Positions 21,610 through 31,143 of a stretch of DNA of 64,000 bases are shown piece by piece. Positions within the stretch are counted from its first letter, which is position 1, and each line of letters starts with the position of its first letter. The DNA lies in the NCBI RefSeq assembly GCF_012184425.1, contig NZ_VTOW01000001.1:1116001-1180000 (forward strand). Direction: 5' to 3'. The notes beneath the pieces were generated by a model. The model was not told where the DNA came from. It searched no databases and saw only the letters and a list, made by a program, of their open reading frames with translations. The stretch comes from Candidatus Manganitrophus noduliformans. Lineage in GTDB: Bacteria > Nitrospirota > Nitrospiria > SBBL01 > Manganitrophaceae. The translations under genes were made by a program, and so were the position numbers.

Positions 21610-24171
21610 ATGACCGAACAGTTGGGTCTGTTCTCTTTGTTGGATGGACCGGTGTTGCAATCACAAGAATCACAATCGACGTTTTACACCCCATCTGATA
21701 TTCAGGATAAGACGGAGGTTTACCCGTTTCTCTCCTACCCACTGGCACCTTCCGCGTGGGTGACGGATTTTAACGGAAGTGAGGAGCGGATCGTGCGGTA
21801 TATCGCCGCGGTAAATCAACTCCTGGCCATCAGGTCTGGATTAAACGAATTGATTGCGAAATCGAAAAGGAGCCCCAGTCCCGCGTTGTATGAGGCTTGG
21901 ATGCGGATGGCGACCGCCCAGCAGAGGCTTTATCTCGATTATTCCGGCGAGGGGGGACTCGCCATTAGCCCCGATCTGATTCGGGCGCAACTGACCTATA
22001 TCCGGGATCAGCAGCCCCCGGCCGCTCAAAGAAAGCTGCTGCTTGCAGGTCTATATGTGCTCCTTGAGTCGGAATTTCCCTCGAGAGTCGCGCCTCTGGC
22101 CGAATCATTGAGAAGCCAGGCGAGGCAGTTCTCTTCAGGAGAACTATCCGCGACTCGCATGGACCACTTTCTGGAAGAGATTCAAGAGCTGGAAGAGGAG
22201 TTGGGCGCAAGAGGCGTCTTCGAATCTGCCGGGAGATCTTTAAATTCCGACGAAGGAAACGGCGCATACTACTCCCCGGAGGTCTTCCAGCACCTTCTTC
22301 GGCTGACTCCTCTCTCGGCCATCCCGGGTCAGCAGATCAATGTCCTGGAGCCGAACGTCGGAAAGGGGGGCCTGATCCGGCCGATGGTGCATCATCCGGG
22401 CTTTTTCATTGTCGCGAACGATCTCAATCCGATCTCCGCGGAGATCACGGAGGTGACCACGATGGTGGATCCTTCGGCGTGTGCCACCGCCTGCCGGGAA
22501 AGGGAGACGATCCCTTCGTTGAAGAATTGCGTTATTTTAAAATCCCATGCGTTCGATCTGATGACCCATCTGCCGGATCATCTCTTCGATCTGCTGATCG
22601 CCAACCCGCCGTATACCTTCGATCACCCGAAGAGCGGTGGGCAGTTTCGGGCGATGGGGCTGTCGAGGAATCCGCAGGGATTCTCTGTGGCCGCCTACAC
22701 CCGCCAGATCCTGCCGATGAAGCTGCGGGAAGGGGGGATTTCGATCCTGATCACCTCCGCGCGGTCCCGCAACTTCAAAAGAGTTCGCCATGCGTCGGGG
22801 CACGTCAGCCACCCGATGATGATCCTGGCGATCACCGGCCAGCCGTTCTCCCATAACGATGCCGAGCTGGTTCCTGTCTCGATGCCGGCCTACCAGTTCG
22901 ATGGAGAGGGTCTCACGGAGAAGAGACAGATCCGGGCGGAATGTTTCATCTCGATCAATGTCTTCCTCTCCTCAAGAGAGGCCAACGGAAAGCAGAGCGT
23001 TTTTTCAGAGTGCGCGATCATCCAGATCCACCATGAGCAGCTAGCTTCTTTCGTCGATTTGTGCCTTTCCTCCTCGCGATGGAAGAGCTTGGAGCGCCAG
23101 CTGCTCGGTCCTTCCTTGCGGATGATGCAATCGGCAAACTTGCTTCGGATCTTCGGCCGAATGAAAGAGGGCTTACGCGCTTACTTAGAGGCGAAGCGGG
23201 CTTCCGCGAAGCGGCGATACGATGTCGATGAGGCGGGCCAGTTTGAGAAGTGGATCGAAGAGGTCAACGATAAGCGGTTTCATCAGATCGGGACATTCGA
23301 GGATCTGAGCAACTGGATGGCAGAACTGGGGAAGAGATGGAATATTCCGGTCGGAAAGGAGATCGAGAAAGCGCTTCGGACCAACCCGCTTCGGGAGATT
23401 TTCTCGAAGAAGAGAAAAAAGACATCTTTCTCCTCCGACGTGGCGGTCGAAGTGAAGAGGGCCTTCCGCGCGATTCTCTCTTCTTCCGATCGCTTCTTCT
23501 CCCGGTTCTACATCCTCTCTGCCATCTACCCTGCCCTGGCCCTGCGTGAGATCGCAGAGCGGCATGGCCCCTTCAACGGGATCTCTTTCGATGCCGCACA
23601 CCCGGTTCTGAAACAGGCGCCGTATCCGCTCTCGCTCTATCTGCTTTCAGAGAAAGAGATCGCGGAACTCCTGGAATCATTCCCGGAGGCGGAGCAAAAG
23701 GAGATCCTCGGAAAGATTCGGGGAAGGCGGCTTCTTCTTACAACACATGTGGCGCAGTTCAATACGATCAGTCGAGCTGCGAGCGCCGAATTCGCATCTG
23801 CCCTGGGAGAGCCCTGGCGGCAGGACTTGATCGAGGGGGCTTTGCCGGAGAGACAGAGGATTCTTTCTCTGGTGGATTCAGGAAACCCTCTGGCGGCGGA
23901 GTTAGCACGGCTTCTAATCGTTCTGGCGGAGCAGGATGTGGTGAAAGTCAGGCAGAAGAATGAAGCGCTATCCGCGCTCGATTTGATGGCCATCCAGGAG
24001 CAGTATCAGAGGTATCTGAGGGATTTCAACTCCGGTGGTCTGACACAAAAGCGGATCGGGAACCTGGTTCAAAAGACGGAGGAGGCCATCGCCGTCATGC
24101 AAAAGGCTCAGCGGATTCTGTCCGGTGATGGAACGGCGCCGAAGAGAAAGGTCCAACCCGTCGTCGGATAA
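21610..24171 (+). CDS. DUF6094-like adenine-specific DNA methyltransferase
   Basis: An 853-residue protein. The central third is a class I methyltransferase: the SAM-binding segment 'INVLEPNVGKGGLIRPM' near residue 243 (with the Asn-Val variant of the usual GxG loop) and the catalytic 'LLIANPPYTFD' near residue 332. The NPPY motif indicates N6-adenine methylation. Long helical N- and C-terminal regions (about 230 and 450 residues) have no recognised domain and may hold target recognition. No restriction endonuclease is adjacent, so it could be a solitary methylase protecting the element or marking its replication. Confidence 0.78.
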   Translation: MTEQLGLFSLLDGPVLQSQESQSTFYTPSDIQDKTEVYPFLSYPLAPSAWVTDFNGSEERIVRYIAAVNQLLAIRSGLNELIAKSKRSPSPALYEAWMRMATAQQRLYLDYSGEGGLAISPDLIRAQLTYIRDQQPPAAQRKLLLAGLYVLLESEFPSRVAPLAESLRSQARQFSSGELSATRMDHFLEEIQELEEELGARGVFESAGRSLNSDEGNGAYYSPEVFQHLLRLTPLSAIPGQQINVLEPNVGKGGLIRPMVHHPGFFIVANDLNPISAEITEVTTMVDPSACATACRERETIPSLKNCVILKSHAFDLMTHLPDHLFDLLIANPPYTFDHPKSGGQFRAMGLSRNPQGFSVAAYTRQILPMKLREGGISILITSARSRNFKRVRHASGHVSHPMMILAITGQPFSHNDAELVPVSMPAYQFDGEGLTEKRQIRAECFISINVFLSSREANGKQSVFSECAIIQIHHEQLASFVDLCLSSSRWKSLERQLLGPSLRMMQSANLLRIFGRMKEGLRAYLEAKRASAKRRYDVDEAGQFEKWIEEVNDKRFHQIGTFEDLSNWMAELGKRWNIPVGKEIEKALRTNPLREIFSKKRKKTSFSSDVAVEVKRAFRAILSSSDRFFSRFYILSAIYPALALREIAERHGPFNGISFDAAHPVLKQAPYPLSLYLLSEKEIAELLESFPEAEQKEILGKIRGRRLLLTTHVAQFNTISRAASAEFASALGEPWRQDLIEGALPERQRILSLVDSGNPLAAELARLLIVLAEQDVVKVRQKNEALSALDLMAIQEQYQRYLRDFNSGGLTQKRIGNLVQKTEEAIAVMQKAQRILSGDGTAPKRKVQPVVG

Positions 24172-24206
24172 CCGGATTTGATAGATGAAAATCAAGGAGG
24201 TAGTGG

Positions 24207-25874
24207 ATGCAAACCGAAGAGAATCGATCGATTAAGATCGATGTGAATCTGAATGCCATGATGAAGAATTTCGGGGAGGTCTTCTCCGGGGAGCGGATCT
24301 GGATTCGGGAGCTTCTGCAAAACACCCGGCGCGCCGGAGCCACCCGGATCAACATCCATACCGACCGGAGCGACCCGAACTATTTTAGGATCGATGACAA
24401 CGGATCCGGCGTCTCGGATTTCCAGGCGCTTCTCACCCTGGGTAGTTCCGGATGGGAGCCGGAGGTGATCGAGCAAGAGAACCCGTTCGGAATGGGGTTC
24501 TATGCGGCTCTCTATGCCGCCGTGACGGTCGAGATCCGATCCCGGGGACAGCGCGCGGTGCTGCACAGCGGCCGGATTCTCTCGGGCGAGCCGATCACGT
24601 TGCAGACGTGCGAAATCCAGTCCGGAACATCGATCATCCTGCATCTGAAGAAATCGATCATCGATGGGGATCGGGATGGATCACCGCAAGGGATGAAGCA
24701 GTTTTTCGAGAGGCTCAAAGAGTCTCTGGAAGCGATCGTCCGCGGATTCCCGGTCCCCGTGTATCTGAATACCGAGCAGCTCCGGCGGCCTTTCGCGCTG
24801 GATGTCTGGAGAGGGCTTCGGTTCGATCTTCCGGACGGGGTGGCTCTGGTGGAATTGAACCCGGAGTTCGACTCTACCACAAAAGGGGTAACTTTCCTGC
24901 AGGGCCTGGTCATCTCAAATGCGGAAGACGGTTTGCGGACCTGGCCGAACTTCTCCCGCAGCGGCCTGCGGGTCTACATGCATCTGTCCGGCGATCGATG
25001 GCGTGTGCGGGTGCCGGACCGGGACAGGTTGTATCAGTCGACCAACACATCGGAGAGAGTCAAAACGCTACAAGAGAAGGTGGTGAAAGCCGCCGCGAAT
25101 CACATCAAAGCCTCGGGAGAGGCACAGAAGTATTTCGAATGCCTTCTGGAGTGGGGGTGTTATGAGGTAATCCAGGATCTTCCGATTCCGGCCTCCCGCT
25201 GGGGCCAGCTGATCGCGCCGATGCATCTGCGTCATTACGAATACGAGGATCAGGAGGATTCGTTTGGCTCTCCTGTGGAAATTCCCGCCGCCGGCAAGGA
25301 ACGGTACTTCCTGAAAGACAGATCGAATCTCTACCCATCGGAGGAGACCCTCGATCATCTCTTCGCCATGTATGTGTTCGGCTTTCCGATTCTGGACACC
25401 TGGAGTGATCCGGATCACTGGTTCTCGAAATCCCCCTTCGGGGAGGAGATCGAGGCGTTCTACAAACGCGAAGTGTCGGCATCGGCCAATCAGAGCGACA
25501 TCGTGGCGGAAGGAGCCTGGTGGGGAAAGCGGGTGGTGGTCTGCAAACAGTTTTCCCTGACCCTGGAAGGATACGGGACAAAGGAGATCACGGAAGACGC
25601 CTTCCTCAACGACACCTTCTGGATCATCGATCGGCCGCTGGACTGGGGTTATCCGATCGACCAGGCGTTTTATTTCCAGACCGATGGAGACGATTTCGAC
25701 GAATCGGGCTTCGATGCCGCGATGGAGAACTTCCGTGCGAATCTCGCGATTATCAAGGGAGATCCGGCTGCTCTGATTCAAAGCGCCCTTCGGGACTATG
25801 CGGAAGCGCTCGAAGGCGGCCGGTTTGTGGTCGAGGCAAAGCAGGGGGCGATTCGGGTGGAAGCACTGCGATAA
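24207..25874 (+). CDS. GHKL (Hsp90-like) ATPase
   Basis: A 555-residue protein with an N-terminal ATP-binding Bergerat fold. The N box is 'ELLQNTRRAGATRI' (Glu35, Asn39), the G1 box 'IDDNGSGV' (Asp63, Gly66, Gly68) and the G2 box 'NPFGMGFYAALY' (Gly95, Gly97). The layout resembles Hsp90 and other HATPase_c proteins rather than histidine kinases, since no phosphoacceptor domain is present. The 400 residues that follow are not recognised. It is preceded by the methyltransferase gene (36 nt gap) with no terminator between, so the pair may act together. A chaperone, a topology or a defence role is possible. Confidence 0.75.
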   Translation: MQTEENRSIKIDVNLNAMMKNFGEVFSGERIWIRELLQNTRRAGATRINIHTDRSDPNYFRIDDNGSGVSDFQALLTLGSSGWEPEVIEQENPFGMGFYAALYAAVTVEIRSRGQRAVLHSGRILSGEPITLQTCEIQSGTSIILHLKKSIIDGDRDGSPQGMKQFFERLKESLEAIVRGFPVPVYLNTEQLRRPFALDVWRGLRFDLPDGVALVELNPEFDSTTKGVTFLQGLVISNAEDGLRTWPNFSRSGLRVYMHLSGDRWRVRVPDRDRLYQSTNTSERVKTLQEKVVKAAANHIKASGEAQKYFECLLEWGCYEVIQDLPIPASRWGQLIAPMHLRHYEYEDQEDSFGSPVEIPAAGKERYFLKDRSNLYPSEETLDHLFAMYVFGFPILDTWSDPDHWFSKSPFGEEIEAFYKREVSASANQSDIVAEGAWWGKRVVVCKQFSLTLEGYGTKEITEDAFLNDTFWIIDRPLDWGYPIDQAFYFQTDGDDFDESGFDAAMENFRANLAIIKGDPAALIQSALRDYAEALEGGRFVVEAKQGAIRVEALR

Positions 25875-25896
25875 CCGCATAAAGAACCGGAAAGTC

Positions 25897-25942
25897 AAAG
25901 AGGGGCTCTCTCCTTAAACAGGAGTAGGGCCCCTCTTTATTT
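25897..25942 (+). terminator. Terminator after the GHKL gene
   Basis: AAAGAGGGGC pairs with GCCCCTCTTT, with an inner pairing in between, followed by ATTTTA. The next start (GTG) lies 15 nt further behind TGGAGG. Confidence 0.75.
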
Positions 25943-25956
25943 TATGGAGGAATATC

Positions 25957-27126
25957 GTGGAAGTGAAATTCTTGTACGAATTGACGAACCGAATGGGATG
26001 CAATCTGTACGAGGCGCTGAAGGAAGAGGATTTCGATCGGATCATCGAGCGTGAGACTGAATATTATATCCAGCAGTCGAAGGTCGGGGGTGAGGGAAGG
26101 CAATCTTTTGTGGAATGGCTCGAAGGACATCTTCCTGCGCGGGATTGGCGGAAGATCAAAGAGTGTGTCGGATGCGACGACCTTGCGAAATGGTTGTTGG
26201 AGAATCCGGTTCCCGGGCGGGAGGAAGAATTAAGAAGGACCTATTCGGAAGAGGAGATCGAATTTCTAACAACGACACTGACGAAGACCCAAAGTGGCGT
26301 CCAGCTGCCTCTGCTGTGGGATCATGTCGATCCAAGTGACGACGCCGACGTGGCGCTCGGTTTCAGTCTGATCGAATATCCTCCGGTGGATGAAAGCGGC
26401 CATTATATCCAGACCGGAAACAGCCGGCATATACCGGCCGATGTCGCGAACCGGATTAAAGCATGTATGGAGGAGGCCAACGAACTGGCAAGAAAGACCG
26501 GCCGCGGCGTCGGATCTCCTGATCCGAAGGACGGCCTGGACCGGGCCATCGACGAGAAGATCGCATCTCTCTATCGGGAGGCGTCGTGTTTATCGAAGAA
26601 GACCGTGCTGTCCTTAATCCGGATAGAGGGGTTTTATTGCGGGATTCACGGAGGAACTGTGAAGTATCAACGACCGATCCCAAGATCGGAGGTGTTGGCC
26701 TGTCCTGCGTGTAATCATCCGATCTGCCCGTTCTGCGCCAACTGCTATGAAAAGGATCCGGCGACGATCGAGGAGGCGCGGGCCTATCTCGCCTCCTGTG
26801 ATGAGGTCTCCGGCATGGCCTATTGCGGCCATTGCGGGGATTGGGGTGTGGAATGGATGCTTCGGTTCCTGCGATTGAAGTGCTGTCCCATCCCGCCGGA
26901 ATACGAGCATTACAAACCGGCGCCGAGATCCGTGCGGTTCGTCGCCACCGCCACTGTCGCTTCCCTTCCGGATTGTCATCTCATCCTGGAATCGGTCTCC
27001 CGGAGCTTCGGGAAAGGGATCTCGGGGATCATTCATTATCCGCATTCCACGGGGGAAATCTGGGGCATTCCGGAGAGGCACCCTGAAGGGTGGGTTGTGA
27101 CGATCTGCTATCCGGAGGAGCGATGA
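25957..27126 (+). CDS. Hypothetical protein with Cys-rich centre
   Basis: A 389-residue protein with a GTG start behind TGGAGG. The N-terminal 150 residues are acidic and helical. The middle (about residues 230-300) holds clustered Cys/His pairs ('CPACNHPICPFCANC', then 'AYCGHCGDW'), suggesting one or two zinc sites. No family is recognised. It overlaps the next gene by 4 nt (ATGA). A regulator or nucleic-acid-binding role is possible from the zinc cluster alone. Confidence 0.6.
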   Translation: MEVKFLYELTNRMGCNLYEALKEEDFDRIIERETEYYIQQSKVGGEGRQSFVEWLEGHLPARDWRKIKECVGCDDLAKWLLENPVPGREEELRRTYSEEEIEFLTTTLTKTQSGVQLPLLWDHVDPSDDADVALGFSLIEYPPVDESGHYIQTGNSRHIPADVANRIKACMEEANELARKTGRGVGSPDPKDGLDRAIDEKIASLYREASCLSKKTVLSLIRIEGFYCGIHGGTVKYQRPIPRSEVLACPACNHPICPFCANCYEKDPATIEEARAYLASCDEVSGMAYCGHCGDWGVEWMLRFLRLKCCPIPPEYEHYKPAPRSVRFVATATVASLPDCHLILESVSRSFGKGISGIIHYPHSTGEIWGIPERHPEGWVVTICYPEER

Positions 27127-27470
27127 ACACGAAATGGACCTATCCGTTCGTAAAAGAGTATCTCAGATTTGTCCGCAAGGCGTTTGAGATTACCCGCGCC
27201 GGCGGCCGAATCAAGATACGCTGGAGTGACAGCCCGATGGATCTGCAGGCCTGGCGGAGGGAGTTTATCAATGCCCTCGACCGTCGCATCACCAAATATG
27301 GAGGCCTCGATGGGAGGGGCCGGAAATTCGATCCCGACTGGCAATTATGGATGTGTAGGGACCGCCATCGTTTGGAGGACATTCGAAAGCGAATCCGTGT
27401 TTATCAGTTCGAAACCCGGGAGATGCAACGTCGGTACGGGCATCTGCTCGCGCGCCGGGATAATTTCTGA
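27123..27470 (+). CDS. Hypothetical protein, basic
   Basis: A 115-residue basic protein (many R and K, with W and Y) co-translated with the preceding Cys-rich gene through a 4-nt overlap. The middle 'DLQAWRREFINALDRRI' and the C-terminal 'REMQRRYGHLLARRDNF' are helical. No family is recognised. Confidence 0.55.
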   Translation: MNTKWTYPFVKEYLRFVRKAFEITRAGGRIKIRWSDSPMDLQAWRREFINALDRRITKYGGLDGRGRKFDPDWQLWMCRDRHRLEDIRKRIRVYQFETREMQRRYGHLLARRDNF

Positions 27471-27562
27471 TCGCCAAGCGGGAAAGAAAGCTGCATCACG
27501 CCTGTTTTCAGCTTGAGCCTGACTTCAGACCAACAATAAGACGGAATAAGAATAGAGGGAAC

Positions 27563-27850
27563 ATGAAAATCACATCGAAATCAAAACGCAAGGTTCTGCG
27601 GCTTCTGAGGCCGCCGACGGCGACAGGCGTCGATGAGCCCGCTCCACCCGGGCTCACCATCCGAAAACTCATCCACCACAAGCGCTACCGCGCCTTGCGC
27701 GATCGGGGGACTATTATCCGGGTGGAGGGAGACCACCTCCTGTGCATCTCCAATCTCATATGCTTCGGTTTCGATCTCTGCGGCTCGGATCGGAGGGGCT
27801 GTGAGCGTTTGAAGGATTTGGAACGCCATTATCCAGGGGAGGAAAAATGA
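27563..27850 (+). CDS. Hypothetical small protein
   Basis: A 95-residue protein with a short ribosome site (AGAGGG) before the ATG. A basic N-terminus is followed by 'LRDRGTIIRVEGDHLLCISN' strands and three Cys residues near the end. It overlaps the next gene by 4 nt (ATGA). No family is recognised. The 90-nt gap upstream holds no hairpin that I can see. Confidence 0.55.
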   Translation: MKITSKSKRKVLRLLRPPTATGVDEPAPPGLTIRKLIHHKRYRALRDRGTIIRVEGDHLLCISNLICFGFDLCGSDRRGCERLKDLERHYPGEEK

Positions 27851-28263
27851 TTGAGGAGAAAAGAGACCACAACACCGGAGCACGGCATCCGGAGGCGGTC
27901 GGAGAGCTGATTTCGGCGCTGCGGGAAATGCTGGGGTATGCCGAGGCCAGAAATACGGATAAGAGGGCGCGCAGCGTCTATCTGAAGTTCTCGCGTCTGA
28001 CATTGGAAATGTGGATGGAGAAAGCGCGCGCAGCGCTCTCCAAGGCGGAAGCACCTGCGGCCGATGCGTCTATCGCCAAGCTGGAGCTACCCCTGCCGCC
28101 GCAGGACGACGCGGGACACCAAGTCATATACGACATCTCTTCGGGACAGCCAGGCTTCCGCTGCCATCGCTGCAAGGATACGATGATCCGGCCCCCCGAC
28201 ATGAGCGATGAGATGTGGAATGAGGCCGTTGAGGTTTTCAAACGGCAGCACGGCGTCATCTAG
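27847..28263 (+). CDS. Hypothetical protein with CxxC
   Basis: A 138-residue protein. Helices fill the first 80 residues; the rest has a Pro-rich linker, the Cys pair 'RCHRCKDTMIRPP' and a helical end. The single Cys pair would need a partner to bind zinc. It is coupled to the previous gene by a 4-nt overlap. No family is recognised. Confidence 0.55.
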   Translation: MIEEKRDHNTGARHPEAVGELISALREMLGYAEARNTDKRARSVYLKFSRLTLEMWMEKARAALSKAEAPAADASIAKLELPLPPQDDAGHQVIYDISSGQPGFRCHRCKDTMIRPPDMSDEMWNEAVEVFKRQHGVI

Positions 28264-28309
28264 AACACGGAGGTACTACCCGATATCTTCAGAGAAGGAA
28301 AGACCGGAA

Positions 28310-29191
28310 ATGCAAAAATCAAAAACAATTCAGGCATGCTTGTCCGAGAAAACGTTTGTTCTGAAAGAGCCGATCGATGGCCCCTGGAAGGGAATTCGTC
28401 CGTATCTGGACGCCACGGGCCATGGCGGGATTCTTTCTGAGAGAATCCGCCAGGAGGTGAAAGATCGGGCGGCCCGATGGCGGAAGATCTCTCCCGCAAC
28501 GTTATTTTCCGTCTGGTTTTGGATCTGGGGAAAAGAAACCCCTTCTCCCGGATACGTGCAATGGAGCGTCCGTCCTTATTTGCAGGGGATGGGATGCGAC
28601 GGCACGACCGGTGGAGTGATTCACCTGATTGCAAGGAGGATCTGCTCTCGATACGGCTTGGATTACAAGAAACTGTATTCAAAAGCCTATCCGGGGAATC
28701 CGGCCGATTGGATCGATAGCCTGGATGACCATACGGCTGAGACCGATTCCAGTCTCTCTTTGGATCCTGCCTTGGCCATTATCGATCTGAGGGAGATCAA
28801 CAATCACAGTCTGGCCTCCCTGTTATCGGATCTGTTTGGTGCGCGTGGGATCCTAAAGAAAGAGGAAGTGTTGATCGCGAACGGTTGGGCCCGCGCGCGT
28901 CGATTGGCCGGTCTTCCCCCCGAAGAAGAAAAACCGCCTCCGACATTGGAAGAGCAGGTCTTGGCCTATCTGAATCATCCGACCGAAGAGAACTGGGATC
29001 GCCTTGCCCATCTGAACACATCTTACGGGACGGTCTGGCAGAGATATACGGCTTACACCGGCAGAGAGCTTCAAGGGCCCACGCTCTGTTTTGGGGTTCG
29101 CATCAAGGGATGGAAGCGTCTTCCTGACCCGGGGGAAGTATTCGCTTCTTTAAAAGAGGAGTTCGCGCATGAATGTAGAGACGATGATTAA
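28310..29191 (+). CDS. Hypothetical protein upstream of PRTRC ParB
   Basis: A 293-residue protein with AGAAGGAAAGACCGG upstream of the ATG at 28310. It is mixed in structure, with 'LFSVWFWIWGKETPSPGYV' in the first third and helices in the last. No family is recognised. Its frame overlaps the ParB gene by 23 nt, so it may be the first gene of the PRTRC transcript. Confidence 0.55.
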   Translation: MQKSKTIQACLSEKTFVLKEPIDGPWKGIRPYLDATGHGGILSERIRQEVKDRAARWRKISPATLFSVWFWIWGKETPSPGYVQWSVRPYLQGMGCDGTTGGVIHLIARRICSRYGLDYKKLYSKAYPGNPADWIDSLDDHTAETDSSLSLDPALAIIDLREINNHSLASLLSDLFGARGILKKEEVLIANGWARARRLAGLPPEEEKPPPTLEEQVLAYLNHPTEENWDRLAHLNTSYGTVWQRYTAYTGRELQGPTLCFGVRIKGWKRLPDPGEVFASLKEEFAHECRDDD

Positions 29192-30875
29192 ATCGATTCC
29201 TGTAACGGAGATTCATCGGGACCACAAGAATAGCCGTCAGTTTATCGATCCAAGGGCATTGGGACAGTTGCAGGACGACATTCGGAAAAACGGCCTGATC
29301 AACCCCATCACGGTAATTCCCCGGCAGGAGGGAGGGTTTTGCTTGATCGCAGGGGAGCGACGGTATCTTGCCTGCGTCAATATCGGATATCAGACGATTG
29401 CTGCCCATATCCTGGGATCTGCCGGCGAGGAGGAGGTGGAGGCGATCCATCTTGCCGAAAACCTTCAGCGGGAAGAGCTCTCCCCGATCGATGAGGCGGA
29501 AGCCTTTGAGAAGCAGTTGGCCCAAAAATCGATTCAGGACCTCGCCGCGATGATCAACCGGAGCGAAGAGTATATTCGCCGGCGGATAAAGCTGCTTCAT
29601 CTGATCCCGGAGGCGCGGGAGAAGGTGAGAGTCGGCGCGATCGGCCTCGCAGTCAGCGAGTTGCTCTCCTGTCTTCCCGACGACCGGCAGAAAACGATGC
29701 TGGCCGCGGTGGAGGAGCAAGGCCTCAACGCGGTGCAACTCTCCAATCTGCTGAACCATCAGAACGACCGGCAGTTGGTCAACGCCGTCTTTGACACGAA
29801 GGAGTGCCTCCAATGCCCCCATAACAGCGCCGGTCAGCCCGATCTCTTCGCCCGTGAGGCCTCCGGCCTTGGGAAGTGCCTCTATGATCCGTGCTGGAGC
29901 GGGAAAGAGCTTGAGAAAGCGAAATCGCTGGCCAAGCAGATCGAAGAGAGGGGACCGCGCGCGGTTATCTCTGAGAAGATGAAGATCGGCATCGACGACC
30001 TTCCCCCTGAGATCGATCAGACCCAGGCGGTCATGCACAACAAGGGAGAACTCGGCGATGAGAATCTGCGGGACTGCCAGAGTTGCAAGTTTCTGGTCGT
30101 CTTCATCTCCACGCAAGGCCACCCGCTGCGGCAGAATATCTGCACGAATCGCCCCTGCTATGAGGAGCGCGCGGCGCGGTTCCGGGGAGGAAATGCAGAG
30201 AGGAAGCCCGGCTCTATAAAGGGGGGAGCCAAGACCGCAAAAGATCCCGGTTTAAAGAATGTATCCACAGCCGGTCCGGTTCCCAAAAAGATGACCCCCG
30301 CAAACGCTCCCCAGCGGGTGAAGGATTTCAAGAGAAACAGATACCGGGAATATCTGGCCGCCCATCTCATCGAAACCCCGGAGAATCGATTGCGGCTGAT
30401 CCTCCTTGCCATGAAAGACACCTCCTGGGGGAGGATCTGGACGGGGGATCCCACTCTGAAAGAACTCAACCTGGCCTGCGACGGCTTTGAAAGCAATCCG
30501 GAGAAGCTCTATCCCAAATTGCGCGCCTTGAACGCGGAGCAGTTGATGACCGCGGCGGGGAGAATGGCCTTAAAGGCGCTCGATAAATTCTCTCTCCCTT
30601 TAATCGAGGAGATGGTCTTCACCGATCTTGGAGCCACCCCGGAGACTCTTTTTAAGATCGATCGGACCTACCTGGAACTGCTCACCAAAGCGGAGATCGA
30701 GGCCACCGCGAAGGAGATCGGCCTGACCGCCTATCTTCAAAGCAGAGGAGAATCGATCTCGAAGCTGTCCGCCCGGCCGAAGAAGGAATTCATCGATTCT
30801 CTTCTCACCTGCGGCTTTACGGCCCCAATCATGCCGGCCTGGCTTACGCGGGAGACCGCTTTTCAAAAGGGATAA
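29169..30875 (+). CDS. PRTRC-system ParB-family protein
   Basis: A 568-residue protein. The N-terminal 100 residues are the ParB/Srx nuclease-like domain with 'GERRYLACVNIGY' and 'AENLQREELSPIDEAEAF', the CTP-binding and DNA-clamp motifs of the family. A helix-turn-helix follows ('IQDLAAMINRSEEYIRRRI'). The second half adds Cys clusters ('CLQCPHNSAGQPD' and 'CQSCKFLVVF' with 'CTNRPCYEE'), typical of the PRTRC variety. It is the first recognisable member of the PRTRC set, which on plasmids is thought to aid stable maintenance. No ParA is adjacent. Confidence 0.85.
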   Translation: MNVETMIKSIPVTEIHRDHKNSRQFIDPRALGQLQDDIRKNGLINPITVIPRQEGGFCLIAGERRYLACVNIGYQTIAAHILGSAGEEEVEAIHLAENLQREELSPIDEAEAFEKQLAQKSIQDLAAMINRSEEYIRRRIKLLHLIPEAREKVRVGAIGLAVSELLSCLPDDRQKTMLAAVEEQGLNAVQLSNLLNHQNDRQLVNAVFDTKECLQCPHNSAGQPDLFAREASGLGKCLYDPCWSGKELEKAKSLAKQIEERGPRAVISEKMKIGIDDLPPEIDQTQAVMHNKGELGDENLRDCQSCKFLVVFISTQGHPLRQNICTNRPCYEERAARFRGGNAERKPGSIKGGAKTAKDPGLKNVSTAGPVPKKMTPANAPQRVKDFKRNRYREYLAAHLIETPENRLRLILLAMKDTSWGRIWTGDPTLKELNLACDGFESNPEKLYPKLRALNAEQLMTAAGRMALKALDKFSLPLIEEMVFTDLGATPETLFKIDRTYLELLTKAEIEATAKEIGLTAYLQSRGESISKLSARPKKEFIDSLLTCGFTAPIMPAWLTRETAFQKG

Positions 30876-30921
30876 ATCGATTCTGTAATTAAGACACCCA
30901 TATAAAAGAGGAGAAGCGACT

Positions 30922-31143
30922 ATGCAAGGCCCGGTAAAAATCATCATCCTCATCGAGGAGGGCGTCGTCGAAAACATCTATGTTCCCGGCGACATTGACG
31001 CCCGGTACATCGTCATCGACAGAGATGCAGAACTCTCCGACGAAATCCACAGTACTGGCCCCCAACTCGCCGGAAGCTACGGCGATCTGGAGGCCTTAAG
31101 CCCTCAGTTCTACCGGCTCGCATTCGAGGAGGAGACGGAGTGA
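30922..31143 (+). CDS. Small hypothetical protein
   Basis: A 73-residue acidic protein with an AGAGGAG site before the ATG. The first 45 residues read as alternating beta strands ('VKIIILIEEGVVENIYVPG'), and the rest is acidic. It overlaps the histone-fold gene by 4 nt, so the two are coupled. No family is recognised; the position inside a PRTRC set is the only clue. Confidence 0.6.
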   Translation: MQGPVKIIILIEEGVVENIYVPGDIDARYIVIDRDAELSDEIHSTGPQLAGSYGDLEALSPQFYRLAFEEETE

